Below, in pieces: positions 1 through 10,060 of a stretch of 64,000 nt of DNA. The DNA lies in contig NC_072457.1 of assembly GCF_027596085.1 (NCBI RefSeq), positions 5,055,629 through 5,119,628 of the forward strand, in the 5' to 3' direction. Positions within the stretch are counted from its first letter, which is position 1; each line of letters begins with the position of its first letter. The notes below the pieces were generated by a model. It was not told the DNA's origin. It worked only from the letters and a program-made list of their open reading frames with translations, and searched no databases. Position numbers and translations under genes: made by a program. The DNA is from Anoplopoma fimbria (lineage: Eukaryota; Chordata; Actinopteri; Perciformes; Anoplopomatidae).

Positions 1-366
1 GCCCAAGTCTCCAGAGCCCAAGTCTCCAGAGCCCCAGTCTCCAGAGCCCAAGTCTCCAGAGCCCCAGTCTCCAGAGACTCTCACCTGACCTCCAGAGATG
101 ATCCGCCCGCCTCGAGAGACCCTCGCCCGACCTCCAGAGAGGATCCGCCCGCCACGAGAGACCCTCGCCCGACCTCCAGAGAGGCCTGGTCGTCCCCATG
201 GTCGACCTCCAGGGAGGCCCCTTCGGCCTGGTCGACCTCGTGGCCGATCCCCAGAGAGGCCCCGTCGGCCTGGTCGTCCTCCAGTTCGACCCCCCCAGAG
301 GGGTTCTGCCCGTCCGCCTTGGTCGTCCTCCTGTTCGCCCTCCCAGAGGGTTCTGCCCGTCCACCT
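1..366. repeat. Pro/Arg-rich gag-like minisatellite, copy 1 (left edge)
   Basis: GC-rich tandem repeats of short units built on CCAGAGCCC(C/A)AGTCTC, then longer units containing CGAGAGACCCTCGCCCGACC. The same arrangement recurs at about 7740-8080, where it follows a gag-like open frame, so this piece is the right-hand part of another copy of that element cut by the window edge. It stops abruptly at about 367, where the shared 8.3-kb unit begins. Open frames through it exist in several frames because the units are stop-free; I do not regard them as a gene. Confidence 0.7.
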
Positions 367-420
367 TGAACTCATGGATCTTCTCACACGTGTAATAAGT
401 GATGTAAATAAATATTTTGT

Positions 421-1420
421 ATCAGATTCGTGCTTTGCCGTTTAAAATTGCCTCAATAGCGCCCCCTACAAATTTTCAAATAAGCTGCCCCAGCGCTACG
501 TTTGACCTAGATGTATGAAATTTGCTAGGCATATGTATCTCATGTGGACTTAAAAAAAAAGCCTCTCGGGACCATGCTCCAAACCAAACCGGAAGTCAAC
601 CATTTAGATTTTTGTGTGCATTTTCATCACTTTCTCGGTTATTTACAGGCACTACACTTTAACGAACTCCTCCTAGGGATTTCATCGAATCCACTTAAAT
701 TTTGGTCAGTCCAATCTAAAGACCTTAATGATTAAAACTTATCAAAAGTTTGTTGTTTCGCGTAACGCCGTTACCGTGGCGACGCATTGTTCGCCATGAA
801 AACGAAGGTGTTTTTAAAGGTCTAAAAATGCTTGAAACACAACCACACTTGGCACACACATTAAAAGTCCAAAATGTAGTTGCCTGATATGATTTGAATG
901 CGTCAGAGTTGCAAGACGACTCGATAGCGCCCCCTACAAAATTTCGATTTTGAAAGGCCACGGCCCTCATCTCGTATGTCCGATTGACTTGAAATTTTAC
1001 ACACATATCCAGTTCCATCTGCTCTACAAACCATGCCTACAACTTTTAGGCTCCGCCTCCTAGATTTTCCGCCATTTTAAACTTTCTGAAAAACACATTT
1101 TTGCGAACTCCTCCTGAACGCTCAGTCTGATTTCCACCAGATTTCCTGTGGATCATTATTGGATCGATGTCATCAAAAGTGGTCAAAAGCTTGTTCATAT
1201 CTCATTGCGTTTACAAGATATGCAGCTGTGAACATAATAGGGGCGTAGCTTTGTACAACAACACAATTAAATAGAAAACCGTTTGGCCTATCGTCAAGAA
1301 ACTTGCAGAATATGTCGGCATAGCATCCTGTAACAAACCTTGAAACTTTCATTACGTTCATCCAATAGGGGTCGCTACAGTAATTTGTTAAATTTCTGTA
1401 CTTTTAGGCATCTAAGTATT
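421..1420. repeat. Diverged repeat with recurring sequence boxes (unit copy 1)
   Basis: Contains recurring boxes: a TAGCGCCCCCTACAAA box (near 457 and 925), a GAACTCCTCCT box (664, 1105), TTATCAAAAGTTTGT, GTTACCGTGGCGACGC and TTCGCCATGAAAA. The same boxes recur in the same general order at 8218-9720 with spacings of roughly 310-460 bp. I read it as an old, badly decayed tandem or interspersed repeat of teleost type. The 97-aa minus-strand frame inside it (725-1018) is shared by both copies only because the DNA is duplicated. Confidence 0.6.
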
Positions 1421-1756
1421 GGACGCGGTGTCCGACTGTCGCAGGCGTTCGTGGCGTCCCGCCGTCACCCCATCGCACGCGCAGTGCGAGGGCCCGATCA
1501 TCGCTGCTTGCAGCTTCAATTGTTTTTTTGGTTTTTTTTAGTAATCAGTTGTCTGTCGGTCTCGACTTGGAAACATAAAAAGTGATGAAATGTTTTGTTT
1601 TTGTCAATCCTCTTCTCCATCTACACATCGGACTTCAAATACAACTCTGCAAACTGCCACCTGCAGATTTTTTTTTTGGAGTAGTTTCCACTTGTTGACT
1701 TATGTTTTAAGGTCAATCATTAAAACGTTTCGAGTCAAAGTCTTAAACAAGAAGCT

Positions 1757-1762
1757 TTTATT
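1757..1762 (-). terminator. Candidate poly(A) signal of TRIM gene copy 1
   Basis: AATAAA on the minus strand, about 1.2 kb after the TRIM stop codon, in a context conserved in copy 2. If used, the 3' UTR runs from 2941 to about 1740. Other AATAAA-like strings occur in this AT-rich stretch, so the choice is tentative. Confidence 0.4.
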
Positions 1763-2409
1763 GTGAAGCAGCAGTCACAGGAATCACAATGCATTTGTAA
1801 TGAAATACAAGGTCATAGGTTAATGCACAAGTCACTTCTTATTCAGCCCTCGTGTTCAACAATCATATATTTACAGATTTATTTGACTCATAACCCACTC
1901 AACCATTATCCAAAAATAACAAACAAAAAATGGCCAAAGTGACCAGTAATCAATCAAACCACTTTTCAAACCAATTAAAACATTCCATTGGCATCTATTC
2001 TTCTTAACTTTGTCGATTAACTTTTTATGTCCAGTATTATAATGAGACATACTGTATTCTGTAGAAACTAAACACATGTAATAATCCTTACTTTTAAATG
2101 AAACTTTATGACCATGAAATATTCAACAATATGTTTTCTGCAGCTGCACATCAGACAGAATATAATATATAATATAAGAATAAGATTTTTTTGCTGTATT
2201 TATTTTAATTCTTTGGAAATATACACAAACTGCACCTTGACATATTTGGTGTCATTAGAAACAATGATTTCTTCTGGAAGTGAAAATAAATGTCAGTGGA
2301 TTTAAAGGATTACGTAAATCATGATACAGGGTTGTAAAGATGAAGGTATAAGATAAACGTGTTGCCTATGTAAAGGGATACATATAATGAAAATCCTTAA
2401 CAGTAAATT

Positions 2410-2832
2410 TGGTATGCACCGATACGCTTTTTTTTTTTCAACAAGTACATTTGGTCACTTGCCGATACCGAGTACTGATATTAGCACTAAATAATACAAT
2501 TTCAAAACTAGCAATGACTTTGAAAACATGCTTCATTTTCACATTCAACTTAGCATAGTTTGCAGTAGGGATGTTAATAATTAACCGTTGAACCGACAAT
2601 AACAATTTTGACTAATGTATGCAATCAGTTAAACTGTTATGTATACAATATTGCAATACACTGGTGGAAACTCTGACAGAATATGCCAGACAGACACACA
2701 GCTGAGAACCTCACTGCTGAAGTTATCGATGTGGAGGAGACTTACAGGGAAAGTGGCTGCATGTACCGAGTACATGAGCACAGTATTCAAACTGGTATCA
2801 GTATCTGTATCTGTATCTGTGCATCCTTACAG
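2410..2832. mobile_element. Possible hAT-like MITE in TRIM 3' UTR (copy 1)
   Basis: The left end reads GGTATGCACCGATACGC and the right end, on the opposite strand, AAGGATGCACAGATACAGATA, giving short imperfect inverted ends built on GATGCACMGATA. Inside are CCGATACCGAGTACTGATA and a short GTATCT microsatellite. Such ends are common on non-autonomous hAT-type elements of fish. I found no clear 8-bp target duplication. The element is present in both TRIM units, so it predates the duplication. Confidence 0.4.
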
Positions 2833-2941
2833 CTACCAGGTTCTGTAGAAGATAAGATGTAGACTATACGGTGTTGAGGCTGAATATGTTCCCTTGAATG
2901 AAGTGGGATAAGTGATTAGTTTACTACGACAGGAGTGATGA

Positions 2942-4555
2942 TCAGAGGTGCAGAGTTTTTACCACATTATTATGAGAGGGACCGAAGTAAGGGATGAGTT
3001 TCTCATTGAAGGAGCAGTCAGTGAAGGAGTAGATAAGAGCTGCAGCATCTACGTCATAAAAGGAGACCAGACCCTCCTCATAATCCACAAACACCCCCAC
3101 CTTCTGAGGCTGAGACTTGAGAGAGAGACTGACTGGAGGGCTTGCAAAAGATTTGTACTCATTTCCATTTCTCAAACATATAGTCCAGTAACCATTCTGA
3201 GGTCTCAGTGTGATTTGTCCCTTCCTGTTATTTGACTCTCTGGCCACTCCTAAATCCCATTCAGACTTTCTTTTAACTTGAACCTCGTAGTACAATTTTT
3301 CTGAAGAGATATTCTGTTTTCCTAAAACACAGGCATGAAGAGAAAATCTCTGTGGATTATCTGGGAGATGTTGCGGTACCTTACCACAACGTACTTGTTT
3401 TTCATCATCAGACAGGATGAGAATGGAATGAGCTGTATCAGGATCAAAAGTCACATCCACTTCATACTTCTGGACCCTCTTCAGCTCAGCTTCAACCAGC
3501 GTCTTTATCTTTTTACTGAGTGTCTCCTCCAGCTGAGACACAGCGTTCACCACAGTCGGCTCATATGATGAACGGATGCTGACCTTTGTCCAGTCCTTGC
3601 TGGGTGGTGGGTGGTGGATGTCTAAGGTCTGTACACTCTGGAGAAGGTGGAGGTGGTCTTCAGTGTGGGCGAGCTGCTTCACCTCATTGCTTTTCTTCAT
3701 CAGCTCAGAGATTTCCTGTTCCAGCTCTCTGATGAAAGCTTCGGCCTGGTTTTCTTTTGTTTTGTGCTTCGCTTTGATCGTGTCGATGAGATTGGCCTGG
3801 CTTCTCTCAACAGACTCCTTCAGAGCAGTGAAGACCTGAACACCTTCTGCTATCTTTCTTTCTGCATCTTCTTCACTGAGGTCCACTGAGTGTTTGATCT
3901 CCTGAATCTTCAGTCGTCTCTTCTGGATCATCTGCTGAATTTCAGCCTCTGTTTTCTCCAGTTTGACCTTCTTTCCTTCATATTCTTCTTTCAGAGGAAC
4001 AAACTCGTGCGTCTTATGATCTAAAACACTGCAGAGCATGCAGACACATGTCTGGTCGGTCTTACAGAACAGCTCCAGAGGTTTATCGTGCTTCGTACAC
4101 ATCCTGGCTTCAAGGTTCTCCACAGGGTCGATCAGCTGATGTCTCTTCAGGCCTGTCATTGTCAGATGAGGCTCCAGGTGAGTCTCACAGTAGGAGGCCA
4201 GACACACCAGGCAGGACTTCAGGGCCTTCAGTTTGGTTCCAGTGCAGACGTCACAGGGAACTTCTCCTGGTTTGGACTCTTGTTGCTCTGAGCTGCTGCT
4301 GCTGGTTTTCTGTTGAGCTGACTGTCTGAACTGAACAACCATCTCAGAGATGAAAGTGTTGACGTGCAGTTCGGGTCTTGAGATGAAAACCTTTTTACAC
4401 ATTGGACACAGATACTGGTCACTAGTATTCCAGTGTTCATTGATGCAGTGTTTGCAGAAGTTGTGTCCACATGGTATGGTGACTGGATCAGTGAACACAT
4501 CCAGACAGATGGAGCACAGAAACTGATCTTCATGGTGATAGTTTGCAGCAGCCAT
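2942..4555 (-). CDS. TRIM-family E3 ubiquitin ligase (bloodthirsty-like), copy 1
   Basis: A 537-aa protein encoded in one exon. RING C3HC4 finger at the N-terminus: Cys14, Cys17, Cys29, His31, Cys34, Cys37, Cys50 and Cys53. A Cys/His-rich B-box pair follows at about 98-190 (CDVC...CLVC, then CTKHDKPLELFC), then a coiled coil at about 195-330 and a PRY-SPRY domain from about 367. In this family the RING recruits an E2, the coiled coil dimerises and the SPRY selects targets; teleost bloodthirsty-like TRIMs are linked to innate immunity, and that role here is inferred. The start is the first ATG after an acceptor whose exon begins at 4568. Compared with copy 2, a 1-nt difference near 2970-2985 shifts the last 10 or so codons, so the usual GGKNSAPLI-type tail is replaced. 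A functional ligase remains likely. Confidence 0.9.
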   Translation of the reverse strand: MAAANYHHEDQFLCSICLDVFTDPVTIPCGHNFCKHCINEHWNTSDQYLCPMCKKVFISRPELHVNTFISEMVVQFRQSAQQKTSSSSSEQQESKPGEVPCDVCTGTKLKALKSCLVCLASYCETHLEPHLTMTGLKRHQLIDPVENLEARMCTKHDKPLELFCKTDQTCVCMLCSVLDHKTHEFVPLKEEYEGKKVKLEKTEAEIQQMIQKRRLKIQEIKHSVDLSEEDAERKIAEGVQVFTALKESVERSQANLIDTIKAKHKTKENQAEAFIRELEQEISELMKKSNEVKQLAHTEDHLHLLQSVQTLDIHHPPPSKDWTKVSIRSSYEPTVVNAVSQLEETLSKKIKTLVEAELKRVQKYEVDVTFDPDTAHSILILSDDEKQVRCGKVPQHLPDNPQRFSLHACVLGKQNISSEKLYYEVQVKRKSEWDLGVARESNNRKGQITLRPQNGYWTICLRNGNEYKSFASPPVSLSLKSQPQKVGVFVDYEEGLVSFYDVDAAALIYSFTDCSFNEKLIPYFGPSHNNVVKTLHL

Positions 4556-5172
4556 ATCTACACAGAAACTGTGGAAGAAAAGAAAAAATTTGATTCAAAA
4601 TAGAGTTTAATTATATGTTGAAAAGGAAACAAATGTGATTACTGTTATTTTAATGAATACATTTTGAATAATGTATACTATGTTTTGAACAGAGCCATGA
4701 ACAGAGCCATGAGCAACCGAGATAGAAGTTTCACATTTGCATTGAAGAACAACACTGTTAACAGCGCTCTGCTTTCTTGATGAAAAACACATCACATTTC
4801 CTCTGGCTGCTTCACATTAAGAGCTTCACATTAAGAGCTTCACACTTATTTGCTGGTGTAAAATTTGTAATGTGACACAACTAGAGGAAATAGAGGAAGC
4901 GGTCAGTAAACATTAATAATAGCAGGGAAGTCAGAGTGAGACTAAATTTAAAACCACAGAGATTAAATCACAAGTTACTAAAGTCCCGAGACTGTTAAAA
5001 GCTATAAGAGTGATATTCTGTATAGAGGGAATGTGGATAAACAGACATAGTTATATTGTTAAATATTTAACAAGTAGGAAGTAAAAAGAGTAGAACTTCC
5101 TGCCTGAGTAAAGCTGAAGTTTTGTGTTTAATCCTGTTTTTTGAAAGTGTAAATATGATCAGCTGTACTCAC

Positions 5173-5300
5173 CAGTGTTTTGAAGAGACTCTGCTGTGTT
5201 GTTGAGAAAAACCTGATGAAGTCAGTTTGAATAGTTTTTCAGAGAAAAAGCAGAGACTTGTCTCGCCTGTGTGTGTCTGCCTCTCTGACAAACTTAAGTT
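5173..5300 (-). other. Non-coding first exon and promoter region of TRIM copy 1
   Basis: On the minus strand an exon ends at 5173 with CACTG followed by GTGAGT, and a matching acceptor (CTTCCACAG) lies at about 4569 just before the TRIM start. The same sites are preserved in copy 2 (13448 and 12864). The upstream limit of 5300 is a guess because no transcription start can be read directly. The upstream GC-rich boxes at 5320-5360 are conserved between copies. Confidence 0.45.
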
Positions 5301-5808
5301 TTATTTCTGGAGTGTGACGTGGAAGCTCTCCTCCCTCCAGAGTAGCTCCGCCTCTAAACTGTAGCTCTGTTGTTGAGGTTTTATTTCCTCCCTCTTATCT
5401 ACACAGAGTAGTCTGGCTATTTGACCTGTAGTCAGTCATGTGACCCTCATCATATTTGTCCCAGTTGTCTCTTTCGTACACACCCTAAAGCCTGATAAGA
5501 ACATACGTTAGGTACAAGTTGAACCAATGAATATGATTTAAATGTAGTTATTATATGAAATATAGTGACACTGCAGAAAGGCCATGGTAAGGCTGAAGTC
5601 AAACAGGTACAACCCTGAAGATTTTCATTAAACCAAACCATTATTCATACCATTTATGTTCGGCATAAATAGCTATTTAATATATTTAAACTGATTAATT
5701 TACCTCTCTGCATATACAGTTTACAGAGAGACAATAGAGACATGTCAGCTGGCAGTGATTGAAACACTCTGACTGTATTTGGTGTTTGTCTTTGTGTTTC
5801 TGTCGCAG

Positions 5809-5855
5809 GGCGGAGAAAGCAGAAGGCAGTCAAAGAGAGGGCAGGCATGGCAAAG
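5809..5855 (+). other. Orphan exon-like segment, copy 1
   Basis: A 47-bp segment bounded by a pyrimidine-rich tract ending CTGTCGCAG and a GTGAGC donor, identical in both duplicated units (14095-14141). It can be read as a short Lys/Arg-rich peptide. I do not recognise a parent gene. It could be an exon of an unplaced transcript, a relic of a retained gene fragment, or chance. Confidence 0.25.
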
Positions 5856-5859
5856 GTGA

Positions 5860-6640
5860 GCTCAACAACGAAACCTGTTATTATGTTGCAACACTTCCTG
5901 ATGTCAGTCAATCAATTCAGAACAGATCAGTGAGCTGTATGCTGTGGAGAGGAAACTAATTAAGTTTAAAAAATATGGTCTAATATTTCTCAGTGACTGT
6001 AAAATGTAAAAAAAAAAAATCTTATTTAATAAAATAACAGTCACCAAATAATCTTAAGTATATCTCATTTAGAATATTATTATTTTTATCATCAGTGACA
6101 TTTTCTTTAAAAATAAAAATCCTGTTCACATCATGTTAATTAAAACAGTATGCTAGATAACTAATATAATATTTCTAGTAGAAGCAGTAAACCCTGTTAT
6201 TAAGTCAAAACATCTTCACTGAATACACTTCCTGATTTCAGTCAGTCAATTCAGAACAGATCATTGAGCTGTATGCTGTGGAGAGGAAACTAATTAAGTT
6301 TACAAAGTATGTTCAAATATTTTCAGGGACTCTAAAATGTAAAAAAATCGTGTTTGATGAAATAACAATCTCCACGTAATCTCCAAAGTGAATCTTTTTT
6401 AAATTATTATTAATACTATTATCAGTGGCTTTTGGTTTTTCTTTAAAAAATTTGAGACATTATGTTATAACATGAACACTGTATGCTAGATAAAAAATAA
6501 CAATATTTCTAGCAGAAGCAGTAAATCCTGTTTTTAAGCCTTTATTTTGAAGGCAAAACATCCTCACTTCTCGTTTTATTCTGAAAGATGGCTATGGGCA
6601 TAAAATGTAGCATGTATACATACAAATGAGAAAATATGAC
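5860..6640. repeat. Direct repeat of about 335 bp (two copies), unit copy 1
   Basis: The block starting ACACTTCCTGATGTCAGTCA near 5889 recurs near 6225 with the same downstream order: GAACAGATCA, GCTGTATGCTGTGGAGAGG, then a TTTCTAG(T/C)AGAAGCAGTAAA box. The same pair is seen in unit copy 2 at 14176 and 14525, so this small tandem duplication is older than the 8.3-kb one. No gene is seen here. Confidence 0.7.
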
Positions 6641-6671
6641 GATATATGTACTTTAAAAGTTCACCAGCTTG

Positions 6672-6885
6672 TCACAGTTCTTCCTCCATACTGTCAGTGG
6701 CTCCATACTCCCTGTCACTCTGTCTCACTCACCTAATTGGCTCACTCTGTTCACCTGCATTCTGACCCTGCCTGTATGTCTGCTGTGTGCTCAGCTTTGA
6801 ATAAAGCTCCAGAACTTTATCTGTCTCCTGGTCGTTCTGCTTTTGGGTCCACACCACACCCGTGACAGTACGATCTGGCCACGAC
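6672..6885 (+). mobile_element. LTR tail of a Ty3/Gypsy-like retroelement
   Basis: Sequence unique to unit 1 begins where alignment with unit 2 ends. It contains AATAAA at 6800-6805 in a CTTTGAATAAAGCTCCAGAA context, then CCACACCACACCCGTGACA and GTACGATCTGGCC just before an ATGGACCC start. I recall this layout (poly(A) signal in R, LTR end, short leader, gag ATG) from teleost Gypsy-type elements. Only about 200 bp of LTR is present, so the 5' side is probably truncated. Confidence 0.6.
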
Positions 6886-7383
6886 ATGGACCCAGCATTC
6901 GGGTTCATCGAAGAGGCGCTCCAGAGACGGGAGACCCAGGTTGTCACCAACACCGCTGACGTTTGCCACACCCTGGCGAGCAGCAACCAGGCCTGGACTG
7001 CCTTGTTTAACCAGGTTCAGCAGCTCACGACAGCCATTTCGCAGACCTTCGCTCAGCCTGTCCCTAAGCTTGTCTTGAGTCTTGTCTTGAGCTTGCTTGA
7101 GCTTGTCTCAGACTGCGCCTGTCTCGGCGGTTTTCCAGACTGCGCCTGTCTCACGGGCTTTCTGGCCGCTCCTGTCCCTTCGGCGTTCCGGCCGACTCCT
7201 GACCCTTCGGCGTTCCTGCCGACTCCTGACCCGTCGGCGTTCCTGCCGACTCCTGACCCGTCGGCGTTCCAGCCGACTCCTGTCCCGTCGGCGTTCCGCC
7301 GACTCCTGACCCAGTCGGCGTTCCTGCCGACTCCTGTCCAGTCGGCGTTCCAGCCGACTCCTGTCATTCCGGCCGACTCCTGA
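6886..7383 (+). pseudogene. Truncated gag-like ORF with minisatellite extension
   Basis: The frame from the ATG at 6886 gives a gag-like N-terminus (begins MDPAFGFIEEAL) of about 65 residues. It then runs into tandem Pro-rich units (PSAFLPTPD and variants, 24-27 bp per unit) and stops at 7383. No zinc knuckle, protease, reverse transcriptase or integrase follows, so this is a non-autonomous or decayed element. The proline units continue out of frame to about 8080. The complementary-strand Gly/Arg-rich frame is only a shadow. Confidence 0.6.
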
Positions 7384-8080
7384 CCCGACTCCTGTCCCTG
7401 CCGACTCCTGACCCGTCGGCTTTCATGCCGACTCCTTCACCTCCTGACCCGTCGGCTTTCCTGCCGATTCCTGTCACCTCCTGACCCGTCGGCTTTCCAG
7501 CCGACTCTTGACTCGTCGGGGCCCTGGCCGACTCCTGCACCACCCGTCCCGTCGGCTCTCCGGCCGACTCACCACCCTCCCGGCAGGGCAGCCGCCCTTC
7601 CCTGGGTCCTGTCCCGGCTGGGCTGCAGCGCCCACCTGTTCCCGCTGGGTCGCAGCGTCCCCCTGCTCCTATTCCCGCTGGGTCGCAGCGTCCCCCTGCT
7701 CCTGTTCCCGCCTTGCCGCCAGAGCCCCAGGTCCGAGAGACCTTGCCGCGAGAGCCCCAGGCTCCAGAGCCCCAGTCTCCAGAGCCCCAGTCTCCAGAGC
7801 CCAAGTCTCCAGAGCCCCAGTCTCCAGAGACTCTCACCCGACCTCCAGAGATGATCTGCCCGCCTCGAGAGACCCTCGCCCGACCTCCAGAGAGGATCCT
7901 CCGCCCGCCACGAGAGACCCTCGCCCGACCTCCAGAGAGGCCTGGTCGTCCCCGTGGTTGACCTCCAGGGAGGCCCCTTCGGCCTGGTCTTCCTCGTGGC
8001 CGATCCCCAGAGAGGCCCCGTCCGCCTTGGTCGTCCTCCTGTTCACCCCTCCCAGAGGGCTTCTGCCCGTCCACCTTGCC
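7160..8080. repeat. GC-rich coding-type minisatellite blocks
   Basis: Three repeat blocks in series. About 7170-7520: units of CC(G/T)TCGGCGTTCC(G/T)GCCGACTCCTGA. About 7610-7710: units of CCCGCTGGGTCGCAGCGTCC. About 7740-8080: CCAGAGCCCCAGTCTC units, then CGAGAGACCCTCGCCCGACC units. The last block matches the left edge of the window (1-366). GC content is far above that of the flanking DNA. Confidence 0.8.
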
Positions 8081-8217
8081 TCAGCCTTCGAGGATTCTGA
8101 CACTGCGGCCTTGGAGGAGTTCCTGTTACATACCCTTACATTTTCATTAAATTCTACCACTAGGGAGCGATACAGTCACTTTTTCAATTTGCTGCATTTT
8201 TCATCATTTTCAGGGGT

Positions 8218-9720
8218 TGTACTTTGACGAACTCCTCCTACAGAATTTATGCAATCGACTTCAGATTTGGTCAGGATGATCTTGAGACCTTTATGATCAA
8301 AAGTTATCAAAATGGTGAGGTTTGATACAAGCACCTTGACGTGGTGTGACGACCATTTTGTGGCAACTTTCTGCCTGTCGCCATGAAAAAGGAAGTTGTT
8401 GTAACTCCAAGGTACGTAGTCCATTCTGGCCAAAATCTCTTGTGCATGATGCTGGTTCAGGGCTGAACAGATTCCAATGCAAAAAAATTGACAAAAGCAT
8501 AGCGCCACCTACTGACAAAAGGAAATGACAAGCTTTATACTTTGATGTACTGCTCCTAGCCAGTGAACCAGATCAACTTCAAATTTGGTAAGGAAAGCCT
8601 TAAGACCTTGTTGATGCATCATCCTGAATATTGTTGGATTTAGTTGAACCCCGTTGCCGTGGCAACGCTATGTTCGCCATGAAAAAGGAAGTTGATTTTT
8701 CTGTGGCTTGGGATGCTCATGAACTCATGGATCTTCTCACACGTGTAATAGGTGATGTAAATAAATATTTCGTATCAGAATTGTGCTTTGCCGTTTAAAA
8801 TTGCCTCGATAGCGCCCCCTACAAATTTTCAAATAAGCTGCCCCAGCGCTACGTTTGACCTAGATGTATGAAATTTGCTAGGCGTATGTATCTCATGTGG
8901 ACTTAAAAAAAAGCCTTTCGGGACCATGCTCCAAACCAAACCGGAAGTCAACCATTTAGATTTTTGTGTGCATTTTCATCACTTTCTCGGTTATTTACAG
9001 GCACTACACTTTAACGAACTCCTCCTAGGGATTTCATCGAATCCACTTAAATTTTGGTCAGTCCAATCTAAAGACCTTAATGATTAAAACTTATCAAAAG
9101 TTTGTTGTTACCGTGGCGACGCATTGTTCGCCATGAAAACGAATGTGTTTTTAAAGGTCTAAAAATGCTTGAAACACAACCACACTTGGCACACACATTA
9201 AAAGTCCAAAATGTAGTTGCCTGATATGATTTGAATGCGTCAGAGTTGCAAGACGACTCGATAGCGCCCCCTACAAAATTTCGATTTTGAAAGGCCACGG
9301 CCCTCATCTCGTATGTCCGCTTGACTTGAAATTTTACACACATATCCAGTTCCATCTGCTCTACAAACCATGCCCTACAACTTTTAGGCTCCGCCTCCTA
9401 GATTTTCCGCCATTTTAAACTTTCTGAAAAACACATTTTTGCGAACTCCTCCTGAACGCTCAGTCCAATTTCCACCAGATTTCCTGTGGATCATTATTGG
9501 ATCGATGTCATCAAAAGTGATCAAAAGCTTGTTCATATCTCATTGCGTTTACAAGATATGCAGCTGTGAGCATAATACAACAACACAATTAAATAGAAAA
9601 CCGTTTGGCCTATCGTCAAGAAACTTGCAGAATATGTCGGCATAGCATCCTGTAACAAACCCTGAAACTTTCATTACGTTCATCCAATAGGGGTCGCTAC
9701 AGTAATTTGTTAAATTTCTG
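8218..9720. repeat. Diverged repeat with recurring boxes, extended copy
   Basis: Boxes recur here at GAACTCCTCCT (8230, about 8551 as a weaker match, 9016, 9447), TAGCGCC(C/A)CCTAC (about 8500, 8811, 9263), GTTGCCGTGGCAACGC (8651) and its relative near 9109, and TTCGCCATGAAAA (8380, 8672, 9129). The part before 8721 has no counterpart in unit 1, so this copy shows more monomers. It looks like a decayed array with a period of roughly 310-460 bp. Confidence 0.6.
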
Positions 9721-10054
9721 TACTTTTAGGCATCTAAGTATTGGACGCGGTGTCCGACTGTCGCAGGCGTTCGTGGCGTCCCGCCGGCACCCCGTCGCGC
9801 GCGCAGTGCGAGGGCCCGATCATCGCTGCTTGCAGCTTAAATTGTTTTTTGTTTTTTTTTAGTAATCAGTCGTCTGTCGGTCTCGACTTGGAAACATAAA
9901 AAGTGATGAAATGTTTTGTTTTTGTCAATCCTCTTCTCCATCTACACATCGGACTTCAAATACAACTCTGCAAACTGAGTAGTTTCTACTTGTTGACTTA
10001 TGTTTTAAGGTCAATCATTAAAATGTTTCGAGTCAAAGTCTTGAACAAGAAGCT

Positions 10055-10060
10055 TTTATT
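10055..10060 (-). terminator. Candidate poly(A) signal of TRIM gene copy 2
   Basis: AATAAA on the minus strand in the same context as at 1757-1762, about 1.15 kb beyond the TRIM stop codon. The sequence between it and the stop is the inferred 3' UTR and holds the second copy of the hAT-like element. Confidence 0.4.

Larger units (their letters stand above)
368..6660. repeat. Tandem segmental duplication, unit copy 1
   Basis: This segment aligns with 8721-14935 almost base for base, with small indels. The offset is about 8353 at the left end, 8296 at the TRIM start codon and about 8270-8290 further right. It contains divergent interspersed repeat DNA, the TRIM 3' UTR, the TRIM gene, its promoter and a short downstream direct repeat. 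The left limit is a junction with gag-like minisatellite; the right limit is where an LTR-like sequence starts. Confidence 0.9.

Noticed and set aside
725..1018. A 97-codon minus-strand frame with a counterpart at 9077-9355
   Set aside because: It lies in diverged repeat DNA shared by duplication; the second copy carries an in-frame deletion and no domain is visible.
5300..5420. Possible interferon response element upstream of the TRIM genes (GAAATAAAAC strings)
   Set aside because: The GAAANNGAAA spacing is not met; the strings fit ordinary AT-rich promoter sequence.
7364..8074. A 236-codon Gly/Arg-rich minus-strand frame
   Set aside because: Complement of the gag-like minisatellite; composition follows the repeat units.
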